The notes under the pieces were generated by a model. The model was not told the origin of the DNA. It did not search any database and saw only the letters and a list, made by a program, of their open reading frames with translations. From assembly GCF_000015865.1 (NCBI RefSeq), contig NC_009012.1, positions 1,736,001 to 1,800,000 on the forward strand: a DNA stretch of 64,000 nucleotides, read 5' to 3'. Position numbers and translations under genes: made by a program. The stretch comes from Acetivibrio thermocellus ATCC 27405. Its GTDB lineage: Bacteria > Bacillota > Clostridia > Acetivibrionales > Acetivibrionaceae. Below, piece by piece: positions 53,679 through 62,116 of this stretch (positions are counted from its first letter, which is position 1; every line of letters begins with the position of its first letter).

Positions 53679-56381
53679 ATGAAAAAAAGGCTTTTAGTTT
53701 CTTTTTTGGTGTTAAGCATAATTGTAGGATTACTTTCTTTTCAGTCGCTTGGTAATTACAACAGTGGTTTAAAAATCGGTGCTTGGGTGGGAACCCAGCC
53801 GTCAGAATCAGCAATTAAGAGTTTTCAGGAACTTCAGGGTAGAAAGCTTGATATTGTCCACCAGTTTATTAACTGGTCAACTGATTTTTCCTGGGTAAGA
53901 CCTTATGCCGACGCTGTTTATAATAACGGCTCAATATTAATGATTACCTGGGAACCTTGGGAATACAACACTGTAGATATCAAAAACGGTAAAGCGGATG
54001 CTTACATAACCAGAATGGCGCAAGATATGAAAGCCTATGGCAAGGAAATTTGGTTAAGACCTCTTCATGAAGCCAACGGAGACTGGTATCCATGGGCCAT
54101 AGGATATTCTTCAAGAGTAAACACAAACGAAACTTACATAGCCGCTTTCAGACATATTGTCGATATTTTCCGTGCCAACGGAGCCACCAACGTCAAATGG
54201 GTGTTTAATGTAAACTGCGACAATGTAGGTAACGGCACAAGTTATCTGGGTCATTATCCCGGAGATAATTATGTAGACTACACCTCAATTGACGGATACA
54301 ACTGGGGTACCACTCAAAGCTGGGGAAGCCAATGGCAAAGCTTTGATCAGGTTTTCTCCAGAGCCTACCAAGCTTTGGCATCAATAAACAAACCCATCAT
54401 TATAGCAGAGTTTGCATCAGCTGAAATAGGCGGAAACAAGGCAAGATGGATTACAGAAGCATATAACTCTATAAGAACATCCTACAACAAGGTAATTGCT
54501 GCAGTATGGTTTCACGAGAACAAAGAAACCGACTGGAGAATCAACTCAAGTCCTGAAGCCCTTGCAGCATACAGGGAGGCAATAGGAGCCGGTTCATCAA
54601 ATCCTACCCCTACTCCAACTTGGACCTCTACTCCACCATCAAGCTCACCAAAGGCTGTCGACCCCTTTGAAATGGTTAGAAAAATGGGTATGGGAACAAA
54701 CCTCGGAAACACTCTCGAAGCTCCCTATGAAGGCTCCTGGTCCAAGTCTGCCATGGAATATTATTTTGATGATTTTAAAGCTGCAGGATATAAAAACGTA
54801 AGAATCCCTGTAAGATGGGACAACCATACAATGAGGACATACCCGTATACCATTGACAAAGCCTTTTTGGACAGGGTTGAGCAAGTGGTTGACTGGTCAC
54901 TTTCAAGAGGTTTTGTTACAATTATAAATTCTCACCATGATGACTGGATCAAGGAAGACTATAACGGAAACATAGAACGGTTTGAAAAGATATGGGAACA
55001 GATTGCGGAAAGGTTTAAAAACAAATCCGAAAATCTTCTGTTTGAAATCATGAATGAGCCTTTCGGTAACATTACAGACGAACAAATAGACGACATGAAC
55101 AGCAGAATATTAAAAATAATCAGAAAGACCAATCCAACCCGTATTGTTATAATAGGCGGAGGTTATTGGAACAGTTATAATACGCTTGTAAACATTAAAA
55201 TTCCTGATGACCCATACTTAATCGGAACTTTCCATTACTATGACCCATATGAATTTACTCACAAGTGGAGAGGTACATGGGGTACTCAGGAAGACATGGA
55301 TACTGTAGTAAGAGTATTTGATTTTGTTAAGAGTTGGTCTGACAGAAACAATATCCCGGTATATTTTGGAGAATTTGCCGTAATGGCTTATGCCGACAGA
55401 ACTTCCCGTGTAAAATGGTATGATTTTATAAGTGATGCGGCCCTGGAGCGCGGTTTTGCATGTTCCGTATGGGATAACGGCGTTTTTGGTTCATTGGATA
55501 ATGACATGGCTATTTACAACAGAGATACCCGTACCTTTGACACTGAAATCCTCAATGCACTATTTAATCCCGGAACATATCCGTCTTATTCTCCGAAACC
55601 TTCACCAACTCCAAGACCGACCAAACCGCCCGTAACACCGGCTGTCGGTGAAAAAATGCTGGATGATTTTGAGGGTGTGTTAAATTGGGGTTCATACTCC
55701 GGTGAAGGTGCAAAAGTTTCAACAAAAATTGTGTCCGGAAAAACAGGAAACGGCATGGAAGTCAGCTACACCGGGACAACGGACGGCTACTGGGGAACAG
55801 TATACAGTTTACCGGACGGCGATTGGTCAAAATGGCTTAAAATCTCTTTTGACATTAAGTCCGTTGACGGTTCTGCCAATGAAATCAGATTTATGATTGC
55901 TGAAAAAAGCATAAACGGTGTGGGAGACGGAGAACACTGGGTTTACTCAATAACTCCCGACAGTTCGTGGAAAACTATAGAAATACCGTTCTCCAGCTTT
56001 AGAAGAAGACTTGATTATCAGCCGCCTGGACAGGATATGAGCGGTACTTTGGATCTTGACAATATAGATTCAATTCACTTCATGTATGCCAACAACAAGT
56101 CGGGAAAATTTGTCGTAGACAATATCAAGCTGATTGGTGCTACTTCCGATCCGACTCCTTCAATAAAACACGGAGATTTGAACTTCGATAATGCAGTGAA
56201 TTCTACAGACTTGTTAATGCTTAAAAGGTATATCCTCAAATCTTTGGAACTCGGTACATCTGAGCAGGAGGAAAAATTCAAAAAAGCGGCAGATTTAAAC
56301 AGGGACAACAAGGTCGACTCCACTGACTTGACAATTTTGAAAAGATACTTGCTGAAAGCCATCAGTGAAATACCCATATAA
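53679..56381 (+). CDS. celH: Cellulosomal bifunctional glucanase CelH
   Basis: 900 residues. A signal peptide (residues 1-25) is followed by a GH26 domain (about 30-300; acid/base in [10 protein letters not shown] near residue 132, nucleophile in IIAEFASAE near 243), a Pro/Thr linker, a GH5 domain (about 325-630; [10 protein letters not shown] near 458 and [10 protein letters not shown] near 563), a second linker, a CBM11 domain (about 655-820) and a C-terminal type I dockerin (two DLNxDxxVxSTD repeats). Length and order match CelH of C. thermocellum, reported to act on beta-1,3-1,4-glucan and cellulose. The dockerin Ser-Thr pairs are those that bind CipA cohesins. All catalytic residues are present. 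A GGGAGGG site fixes the start. Confidence 0.97.
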   Translation: MKKRLLVSFLVLSIIVGLLSFQSLGNYNSGLKIGAWVGTQPSESAIKSFQELQGRKLDIVHQFINWSTDFSWVRPYADAVYNNGSILMITWEPWEYNTVDIKNGKADAYITRMAQDMKAYGKEIWLRPLHEANGDWYPWAIGYSSRVNTNETYIAAFRHIVDIFRANGATNVKWVFNVNCDNVGNGTSYLGHYPGDNYVDYTSIDGYNWGTTQSWGSQWQSFDQVFSRAYQALASINKPIIIAEFASAEIGGNKARWITEAYNSIRTSYNKVIAAVWFHENKETDWRINSSPEALAAYREAIGAGSSNPTPTPTWTSTPPSSSPKAVDPFEMVRKMGMGTNLGNTLEAPYEGSWSKSAMEYYFDDFKAAGYKNVRIPVRWDNHTMRTYPYTIDKAFLDRVEQVVDWSLSRGFVTIINSHHDDWIKEDYNGNIERFEKIWEQIAERFKNKSENLLFEIMNEPFGNITDEQIDDMNSRILKIIRKTNPTRIVIIGGGYWNSYNTLVNIKIPDDPYLIGTFHYYDPYEFTHKWRGTWGTQEDMDTVVRVFDFVKSWSDRNNIPVYFGEFAVMAYADRTSRVKWYDFISDAALERGFACSVWDNGVFGSLDNDMAIYNRDTRTFDTEILNALFNPGTYPSYSPKPSPTPRPTKPPVTPAVGEKMLDDFEGVLNWGSYSGEGAKVSTKIVSGKTGNGMEVSYTGTTDGYWGTVYSLPDGDWSKWLKISFDIKSVDGSANEIRFMIAEKSINGVGDGEHWVYSITPDSSWKTIEIPFSSFRRRLDYQPPGQDMSGTLDLDNIDSIHFMYANNKSGKFVVDNIKLIGATSDPTPSIKHGDLNFDNAVNSTDLLMLKRYILKSLELGTSEQEEKFKKAADLNRDNKVDSTDLTILKRYLLKAISEIPI

Positions 56382-56428
56382 ATTTCAGGCATAAATTTTC
56401 AGGCAAAATTTAATTTATTATAAAATAC

Positions 56429-56494
56429 TGTGGGCATGCTGCAAATAGGATTAGAATCACCACCCTCAAAAATCCTGTAAAAAGCATGCCCACA
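56429..56494 (+). terminator. Long nested hairpin downstream of celH
   Basis: Outer arms TGTGGGCATGCT (56429-56440) and AGCATGCCCACA (56483-56494) are perfect, and inner arms AGGATT / AATCCT pair within the 42-nt loop. TAAATTTTATTT follows. Probably the celH terminator, but the long structured loop is unusual. Confidence 0.6.
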
Positions 56495-56596
56495 ATAAAT
56501 TTTATTTCATTCGAAAAATGTAAAATTCTATATTTTGAATATAAAAACAGTAGAGAAAATAAAAAAGAAAGGGGACAACATACAGGCAATCCTGCT

Positions 56597-57160
56597 TTAT
56601 AAGCATTTTGCCTGTATGAAATTCACAAAAGCTTTTGCCTGTTTTTCCAAATGGGGATAGATCGATTCCATTATGAGTTTGCCTTGATCGTCAACATACT
56701 GCCAGGCGTTGGGTACGGTAACCCTTGGAACGTTCATAACTTTCATGTCCAAAAAACTAATAAGCGTAACCAGATGGTCCTGTGCAATAGCCGTTCCTGA
56801 CATACCCAGGGAAATTCCGCTTATTGCAGCGGGCTTTCCTGCAAGAACCTGGGGCTCATTCTCACTAACCGGACGGGACAACCAGTCAATAAGGTTTTTC
56901 AAGACTCCCGGGAAAAAGTGATTGTATTCCGGCGTAAAAAACCAAATTCCATCCGCCGCCTTTACTTCTTCACGAACACGCTTTACAGCGTCAGGTGCGG
57001 GATATTCAATATCCTCATTCATTAAAGGTACGTCTTGATAGTCAAGCAGTGTAAAATCAGCCGTATCCTTTACTATTTCTTTTGCTGCCAAAGCCAACTG
57101 CCGGTTGTAGGATCCTTTCCTCAGGGAACCGACAATGGCCAGTATTTTTACTTTGTTCAT
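56597..57160 (-). CDS. NADPH-dependent FMN reductase family protein
   Basis: 187 residues of the flavodoxin-like FMN reductase (ChrR/YieF) family. The phosphate-binding loop is GSLRKGSYNRQLA near residue 11, and the conserved FFTPEYNHFFPGVLKNLIDW is near residue 73, with ISGISLGMSGTAIAQDHL near 113. It transfers electrons from NAD(P)H to FMN, quinones or other acceptors in the cytoplasm. AAGGAGTG precedes the ATG. Convergent with celH. Confidence 0.9.
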   Translation of the reverse strand: MNKVKILAIVGSLRKGSYNRQLALAAKEIVKDTADFTLLDYQDVPLMNEDIEYPAPDAVKRVREEVKAADGIWFFTPEYNHFFPGVLKNLIDWLSRPVSENEPQVLAGKPAAISGISLGMSGTAIAQDHLVTLISFLDMKVMNVPRVTVPNAWQYVDDQGKLIMESIYPHLEKQAKAFVNFIQAKCL

Positions 57161-57419
57161 CCTAATACACTCCTTAATCAGTCACAACAACTCAAACAAC
57201 TTTCGATTGTTATTTGTTATTATCAATTTTACCACTTTTTTAATGTTTATAAAACTGAATATCCGTAAAAATATTCTTAACAACATATTTTCTCTCTATT
57301 TATGTTTGTTTTCATCAGAATTTTACCTTAAAAATTTTTTTGATATTTAGTCAAGTCAAAGAATCTTCTGTTTTCAGAACCATTGGCCCTATAACCGAAA
57401 GTGTGCAAAAGACCTGGGA

Positions 57420-57805
57420 TTAAAGCAATGCAATTATACCAAAAGCCCGGATGTATGATCCTTTTTTTACATAAATCTGAAGGCGGTTCACACTTGCTTC
57501 TACAGCCGGTGCAGGAAGGGAATTGTTTACAAAGGAATCAACTGCTTCTATCCCGCTGTTTATTTTCAGACTTTGCTGATAAATTATATCAGGGGGAATA
57601 GGACAGGATTTGTATTTCCAGGCATAAGGCTAAACATGCTTTCAAAAGAAAAAGGAATTATAAGCCTAAATGCCACCACTCCCCAAAGAGCATAGGAGAT
57701 AAATTTGGGAGCTTTTTTAAGCAGCAGTCTTACAATTATCACAAAAAGGATCACATAGCTTGCAGTAAGGCTCATATTCAGAACAGTAAGAAACAGTTTA
57801 CTCAT
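57420..57805 (-). pseudogene. N-terminal relic of a BlaR1-type M56 metallopeptidase
   Basis: From ATG 57805 (AAGGAGTAGTA) it reads MSKLFLTVLNMSLTASYVIL and SYALWGVVAFRLIIPFSFES, the membrane start of M56/BlaR1 proteins. A one-base slip near 57595 breaks the frame; the next frame continues DIIYQQSLKINSGIEAVDSF and NNSLPAPAVEASVN, also typical of BlaR1, then ends at 57420. The zinc-protease and sensor parts are missing. Confidence 0.8.
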
Positions 57806-57918
57806 TACTACTCCTTCCATGCCCCTCAATCAATATCTACAGTCTTACACTTGCTCAATTTTGGCTGCCGATAAAAGCTTTTAAAAGTAAGTTTATATTC
57901 TATTAATGACAATACTCC

Positions 57919-57969
57919 TTGGTCTATACAACATCGACCTACACTATAAGCTTACACCGCATAGACCAA
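57919..57969. promoter_or_regulatory. BlaI-like operator candidate upstream of the M56 relic (copy 2)
   Basis: Inverted half-sites TTGGTCTAT (57919-57927) and ATAGACCAA (57961-57969), 33 bp apart, in the upstream region of the M56 relic. Same GTCTAT/ATAGAC core as at 21457 and 59413-59461. Confidence 0.55.
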
Positions 57970-57984
57970 ATTACCAATAGATAT

Positions 57985-58375
57985 TTATATATTAATAATG
58001 TAACTATATAGAATTTCACTAAATACACTCCGGAAAAATGGCGCAAAGTATCTTCGTCTCTGCCCCGTTCCTATGAAACGATATATGAGAATAGTAAAAT
58101 GATAGTTTATAAATTCGACCAATAATTCTCTGGTGATGGGTCTACTAAATCCAAACGCTCTGCCAAATCCCTTGCAAAGCATCTCTTCAATCTTGGATAA
58201 TGTAACTTTTGCGTTTCTAAGGAATGGTCGTGCAATTTCTGGTACAGAAGAAAAATATTCAGTTAAATCAGTATAGTAACCTCCCTGAGTAACTGCTTCG
58301 TCCATAAGACCTGTTTGAATATTTATGGCCATGATGATATTTTTTAAGTAATTTTAGAGCTTTTTCATCCATCAT
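57985..58375 (-). pseudogene. Unknown gene with a one-base frameshift in an A6 run
   Basis: ATG at 58375 with AGGAGTTTGG upstream reads MMDEKALKLLK, then shifts frame at AAAAAA (58340-58345). With five A the protein reads on as NIIMAINIQTGLMDEAVTQG, through VTLSKIEEMLCKGFGRAFGF, to the stop at 57985. Removing one A leaves 390 nt, exactly 130 codons. The family is not recognised. Without repair, an internal ATG at 58332 could give a 115-residue product. Confidence 0.7.
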
Positions 58376-58470
58376 AATTATTCTTCCAAACTCCTATAGA
58401 TAATGCTTTATGTTTATATTATATGTGTGATTTTTTCCTCCTTCAATATAGCTATTTACTTTTTGGAGTA

Positions 58471-59388
58471 CTATGGAAGGATAGCTTTGTCACCGAATGG
58501 TACATTATAACTGATTTTCTCATATATCATGTTAAGTATCTCCGAATCAATGCTGAAGACACGTCCTTCTATTGCAATATACGGGCATCCATCCCCTGTC
58601 AGAAATCCACAATATTCTCTGCTATCTTTATTTTTAAATACAATCTTTATATTATAGCCACAATTACCTGCATCTTTTCTTGTTGAATTCCGGATTATGG
58701 AGTTTGTTATATATTCAGCATCCGCTCCGGAGATAATTGTAACATTATCGCTTTTTTCAATTCCTGATACAACTTGCACACATATCTCATCAGTGCCGGA
58801 AAGGTTTTGGATATCAAACTCCTTCCATCCTATGATTGATTTAATAAAAGCAACCAGTTCCGCAGATTCTATATATCCGGTGCTGTTTTCAATAAAACTC
58901 TCTTCTTCTGTACTACTAATTTCAAAATAAAGAGTCTTATCATCATTAAAGCCAATAAGTTCTATATCACAAGACAGACCGTCTTCAGATTCATATTCAA
59001 GTAAAAGTTCATACCCTTCTATAAAAGACTTCGGAGGGTTCACTTTGCCGGCCTCGGATATAAGTGAAAACAGCTTTTCAAAGGTATCTTTGCTAATAGA
59101 CAAGTTCCTGGCTTTAGTTTCATATTGCATTCTATAACTGACATTTTTTAAATACCCCGGGAAAGGAATTATCTTGTTGTTACTGGCTTTTTCCCAAAAG
59201 TAGTTGTTTTCAATTTGCGGCGAAAATAAAGTATCATCTTGTTGCGCAAAATTATAAGTTTGACCGGATTCACCAAATTCGTCGGCTTTCGAATTTGCCA
59301 TTAATCCAATACTAACTGCTGTCGCAATGGCAACTGATAAAATAATTACCCAAAACCTTTTTAAAACAGTGAGAAACAGCCTTCCCAT
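58471..59388 (-). CDS. Membrane-anchored protein, apparent BlaR1-derived chimera
   Basis: 305 residues. The first eight residues (MGRLFLTV) match the start of M56/BlaR1 proteins such as the relic next door; the following KRFWVIILSVAIATAVSIGL MANS segment resembles the membrane helix that precedes the extracytoplasmic sensor tail in BlaR1-like proteins. So the gene looks like a BlaR1 gene whose protease core has been deleted in frame. The rest (about 270 residues, e.g. FEKLFSLISEAGKVNPPKSF) is an unrecognised extracytoplasmic domain. A GGAGG site and a promoter with operator precede it, suggesting it is expressed. Confidence 0.7.
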   Translation of the reverse strand: MGRLFLTVLKRFWVIILSVAIATAVSIGLMANSKADEFGESGQTYNFAQQDDTLFSPQIENNYFWEKASNNKIIPFPGYLKNVSYRMQYETKARNLSISKDTFEKLFSLISEAGKVNPPKSFIEGYELLLEYESEDGLSCDIELIGFNDDKTLYFEISSTEEESFIENSTGYIESAELVAFIKSIIGWKEFDIQNLSGTDEICVQVVSGIEKSDNVTIISGADAEYITNSIIRNSTRKDAGNCGYNIKIVFKNKDSREYCGFLTGDGCPYIAIEGRVFSIDSEILNMIYEKISYNVPFGDKAILP

Positions 59389-59412
59389 CTCTGCGCCTCC
59401 TTTTACTCTCTG

Positions 59413-59469
59413 GTCTATGCGTTATAGACTTCACAACATTAGTCTATATCATATAGACTAATTTGTCAA
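59413..59469 (-). promoter_or_regulatory. Promoter with two BlaI-like operators (copy 3)
   Basis: TTGACA on the minus strand (59469-59464) is followed by the perfect palindrome TTAGTCTATAT-c-ATATAGACTAA (59439-59461) across the spacer and -10 region (TAGACT at 17 bp). A second site, GTCTATGCGTTATAGAC (59414-59430), lies just downstream. This fits repression of the 305-residue gene by a BlaI/MecI-type protein encoded elsewhere. Confidence 0.6.
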
Positions 59470-59795
59470 TTATGATTTAATTTCAGATACTTTGCAATTT
59501 GAAGAATTTTTTCCCGTCTGTCATTTGAAAGTCGGTTCATATAATTTTTTAAATACCAGCTTGAATATTCGATTCAAAAGAATGCCTTTTAATAATTGCC
59601 GCAAGCTCAACATCTCCGAGAGTATTAAGCAGTAAAGTAAATTCTTCTTCATTTAATTGTGCGTCAAGCAATATATCATCAAGGTCATCAAAAGATTTTA
59701 CCTTGTCCTTTATAAGCTTCAACTTGTTGAATATTTTCCAAATCAGAGTCACTTAAAAGGCCGCAGGAATAAGCCAATGCTTCATTTGACTTCAT
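59466..59795 (-). pseudogene. Small gene after dcd with two compensating frameshifts
   Basis: ATG at 59795, inside the dcd end, reads [20 protein letters not shown] and breaks at AAAA (59696-59699). With three A it continues SFDDLDDILLDAQLNEEEFT and LLLNTLGDVELAAIIKRHSF, then a lost base near 59580 shifts to EYSSWYLKNYMNRLSNDRRE before the stop at 59466. The total of 330 nt (110 codons) fits one insertion plus one deletion. The family is unknown. Position suggests an operon with dcd. Confidence 0.6.
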
Positions 59796-60318
59796 AATCC
59801 AGGAAAACTCTTGAACCCGTAGCACCTTTTTGACCTTGATATTTTCCTTTATACGGATTTAAAGCGGTATCATCCATTTTAGCAAAAACAAGTTGACCGA
59901 CTCTTCTTCCTGCTTTAAGTTCAATAGCGCAGCGATTGGCATTAAAAAGCTCAAGAGTTATTTCTCCTTTAAAACCCGGGTCAACCCATCCTGCATTCTG
60001 TATAAACAAACCCAATCTTCCCAGTGAGCTCCGCCCCTCAACAAAAGCCGTCAAATTGTTTGGCAGCTCAAAGTATTCCATTGTTGTTGCAAGAACAAAT
60101 TGATTTGGCAAAAGTATATATGTGTCGCTTGTGATCGTTTTATACTTTACTTCTTTTTCTAAATTTATTATGCCGGTACACGAATCTTCAACAATACTGA
60201 AAGTGTTCCCCAAACGAATATCTACGCTTGCAGGCTGAATCTGCTCTTTCTCTAACGGCTCTATAATTAAAGTTTTTTCTGCCAACATTTTAAGTATTGT
60301 TTTATCTGATAATATCAT
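59782..60318 (-). CDS. dcd: dCTP deaminase
   Basis: 178 residues, full length for Dcd. The trimeric dCTP-deaminase signature is visible: [14 protein letters not shown] near residue 32, [20 protein letters not shown]-like motif as [19 protein letters not shown] near 103-121, and [19 protein letters not shown] containing the catalytic Glu. It makes dUTP (or dUMP if bifunctional) for thymidylate synthesis. GGAAGGAG precedes the ATG at 60318; an upstream in-frame ATG at 60366 has no site. Confidence 0.93.
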   Translation of the reverse strand: MILSDKTILKMLAEKTLIIEPLEKEQIQPASVDIRLGNTFSIVEDSCTGIINLEKEVKYKTITSDTYILLPNQFVLATTMEYFELPNNLTAFVEGRSSLGRLGLFIQNAGWVDPGFKGEITLELFNANRCAIELKAGRRVGQLVFAKMDDTALNPYKGKYQGQKGATGSRVFLDYEVK

Positions 60319-60362
60319 TGGTAATCTCCTTCCTGTTATATAATTGAACTTCTTCAACTTAA

Positions 60363-60520
60363 ACACTAAAGCATTCTGAATTGGTTGTATTTACTGCAAA
60401 TCTGTCTGTCGGGATAATTTTTCCGGATAAATAGCCTGATTTTAGCTTATTAGGGTTTTCTGTTTTCTCATGACCGGACAAAACACAAAAAGAAGTGATG
60501 CTTAAGTCAATGCCAATTTT
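60363..60520 (-). pseudogene. Relic of an IS605-type TnpB (RuvC-I segment)
   Basis: The minus strand from 60520 reads KIGIDLSITSFCVLSGHEKT then ENPNKLKSGYLSGK. This matches the RuvC-I motif of TnpB (GIDLG...FAVLS...ENPK), with the catalytic Asp kept, but the protein is only about 50 residues long and lacks start and both flanks. No TnpA or hairpin ends are seen near it. Confidence 0.7.
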
Positions 60521-60641
60521 ATTTTACTTTGGGTATGCGCTTTAAGCAAAACACCTCTACCTTCATAACAGAACTCATGTTTGTATTATATTACTAACAG
60601 CAACTATTTTCAACTCTGACAAAAGCATTTGATAAATAATA

Positions 60642-60670
60642 TTGCAAAAATAAAAATAGTGCAGTATAAT
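60642..60670 (+). promoter_or_regulatory. Promoter of the TetR gene
   Basis: TTGCAA (60642-60647), 17-bp spacer, TATAAT (60665-60670), about 96 nt upstream of the TetR start. From 60521 to 60641 no other feature is seen. Confidence 0.65.
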
Positions 60671-60765
60671 ACCGATATTCTAAAATGCCGGAAATGCTTA
60701 TACAAGTACAAAATTACAGACTTGATGATATCGCGGAAATACACACCCCCAAAGAGGTGAGGTAA

Positions 60766-61326
60766 ATGGCGAATTTTACAAAAAAAGCAATCAAGGATAC
60801 TTTTATAGAATTATTGAACGAACGCCCGCTCTCTCAGATTACAGTCAAAGACATTGTTGAAAAATGCGGCATTAACCGAAATTCGTTTTATTATCATTTT
60901 CACGATATTCCATCTCTCATTGAGGAAATTGTAACAGAAGAGGCAGACCGCATTGTTGCCGAATACCGAAATCTTGACTCTCTTGAAATGAGTTTTAACG
61001 CGGCAATCGATTTTGCCAAAAAGAACCGCCGCGCAATACTGAATATTTTCAAATCCGTAAATCGTGACATTTTTGAGCAATATCTTTGGAAGGTCTGCGA
61101 TTATATTGTGGTTTCATTCTGCAAAACCGTATTTGCAGAGCATCCCGTTTCAGAAGAAGACCGTGATATAATAATACAGTTTTACAAAGCACAGTGTTTC
61201 GGAATGGTCATTGACTGGCTCAGAAGCGGAATGAAAGACGATGTTCACGATAAAATTCACCGCATATGCGAATTGCAGAAGGGTATGCTTGAAGAAATGA
61301 TTCGCAGATGTATCGAAAACAAATAA
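60766..61326 (+). CDS. TetR-family transcriptional regulator
   Basis: 186 residues. The N-terminal helix-turn-helix is intact (LSQITVKDIVEKCGINRNSF, YYHFHDIPSLIEEIV). The C-terminal half is a TetR ligand domain of the DhaS/TetR_C_8 kind (FYKAQCFGMVIDWLRSGMKD). It probably controls the adjacent hdeD-like/MMPL operon, with the palindromes at 61352-61370 as candidate operators. AGAGGTGAGG precedes the ATG. Confidence 0.88.
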   Translation: MANFTKKAIKDTFIELLNERPLSQITVKDIVEKCGINRNSFYYHFHDIPSLIEEIVTEEADRIVAEYRNLDSLEMSFNAAIDFAKKNRRAILNIFKSVNRDIFEQYLWKVCDYIVVSFCKTVFAEHPVSEEDRDIIIQFYKAQCFGMVIDWLRSGMKDDVHDKIHRICELQKGMLEEMIRRCIENK

Positions 61327-61351
61327 CATATATCCCAACACCGACCCTGAT

Positions 61352-61370
61352 ATGCCTAAATTTTAGGCAT
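61352..61370. promoter_or_regulatory. Palindrome between TetR and HdeD/MMPL genes
   Basis: ATGCCTAAA-t-TTTAGGCAT is a perfect 19-bp palindrome. A second TTTTTTAGGCA half-site follows within the hairpin CGTGCC...GGCACG at about 61410-61436, which also has a T-run and may terminate the TetR transcript. Confidence 0.55.
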
Positions 61371-61409
61371 TTTGCCGTCGGTGTCTGATTTTTAGTCAAA
61401 AATTTTGTC

Positions 61410-61440
61410 CGTGCCCATTTTTTAGGCACGGGCATTTTTT
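61410..61440 (+). terminator. Terminator between TetR and HdeD genes
   Basis: Stem CCGTGCC / GGCACGG followed by GCATTTTTTTG. Confidence 0.75.
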
Positions 61441-61446
61441 TGTCTG

Positions 61447-61476
61447 TTGTTGCGGACATGAAGCATAACCTATAAT
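61447..61476 (+). promoter_or_regulatory. Promoter of the HdeD/MMPL operon
   Basis: TTGTTG (61447-61452), 18-bp spacer, TATAAT (61471-61476), 31 nt upstream of the HdeD-like start. Confidence 0.5.
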
Positions 61477-61507
61477 TCCAATAAGACCACAAATGGAGGG
61501 TTGGGCT

Positions 61508-62116
61508 ATGAAGGTACGTTCCGTTATACCGATGCGAATAGCAAAAACAGGCTACATCGTTATATCGGTTGTTCTTCTTTCATTAGGCATATTATTTATA
61601 ATCCTGCCGGACATATCGATGCGAACAATCGGAAAAATGCTCGGAGCAGTCATGGTTTTGTTTGGCTGTATCAAGCTTACAGGCTATTTTTCAAAGGACT
61701 TGTTCCGTTTGGCGTTTCAATATGACCTGCAATTTGGAATACTTGTTTTGGTTGTGGGGCTTATTGTTCTTCTCAAGCCATCGGATGCAATCAGCCTGCT
61801 GTTTGCGGCTATGGGCATAGCTTTGCTGGCCGACAGTCTTTTCAAAATTCAGATTGCATTTGATTCCCGAAAGTTCGGCATTAAAAAATGGTGGGGAATT
61901 CTCGCCCTGGCAATCATGAGTGCAATTGTTACAGCCGTTCTTGTTTTCAAGCCGTCCGAAAGTGCCAGGGTCCTGACAATCCTTCTTGGTGCAACGCTTA
62001 TCACAGAAGGAATTCTGAATCTGTTTGTGGCGGTTACAACGGTAAAAATCATAAAACATCAATACCCTGACTTTATTGAAGAAGATTACTTTGAAACGGA
62101 GGGCGAAAATAAATGA
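61508..62116 (+). CDS. HdeD/DUF308-family membrane protein
   Basis: 202 residues with six membrane segments arranged in pairs, as in the HdeD (DUF308) family. Repeated motifs such as GKMLGAVMVLFGCIKLTGYF and ARVLTILLGATLITEGILNL are typical. HdeD is linked to acid resistance in enterobacteria; the role here is unknown. The GGAGGGTTGG site and spacing support the ATG at 61508. Its TGA overlaps the ATG of the MMPL gene, so the two are co-translated. Confidence 0.85.
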   Translation: MKVRSVIPMRIAKTGYIVISVVLLSLGILFIILPDISMRTIGKMLGAVMVLFGCIKLTGYFSKDLFRLAFQYDLQFGILVLVVGLIVLLKPSDAISLLFAAMGIALLADSLFKIQIAFDSRKFGIKKWWGILALAIMSAIVTAVLVFKPSESARVLTILLGATLITEGILNLFVAVTTVKIIKHQYPDFIEEDYFETEGENK

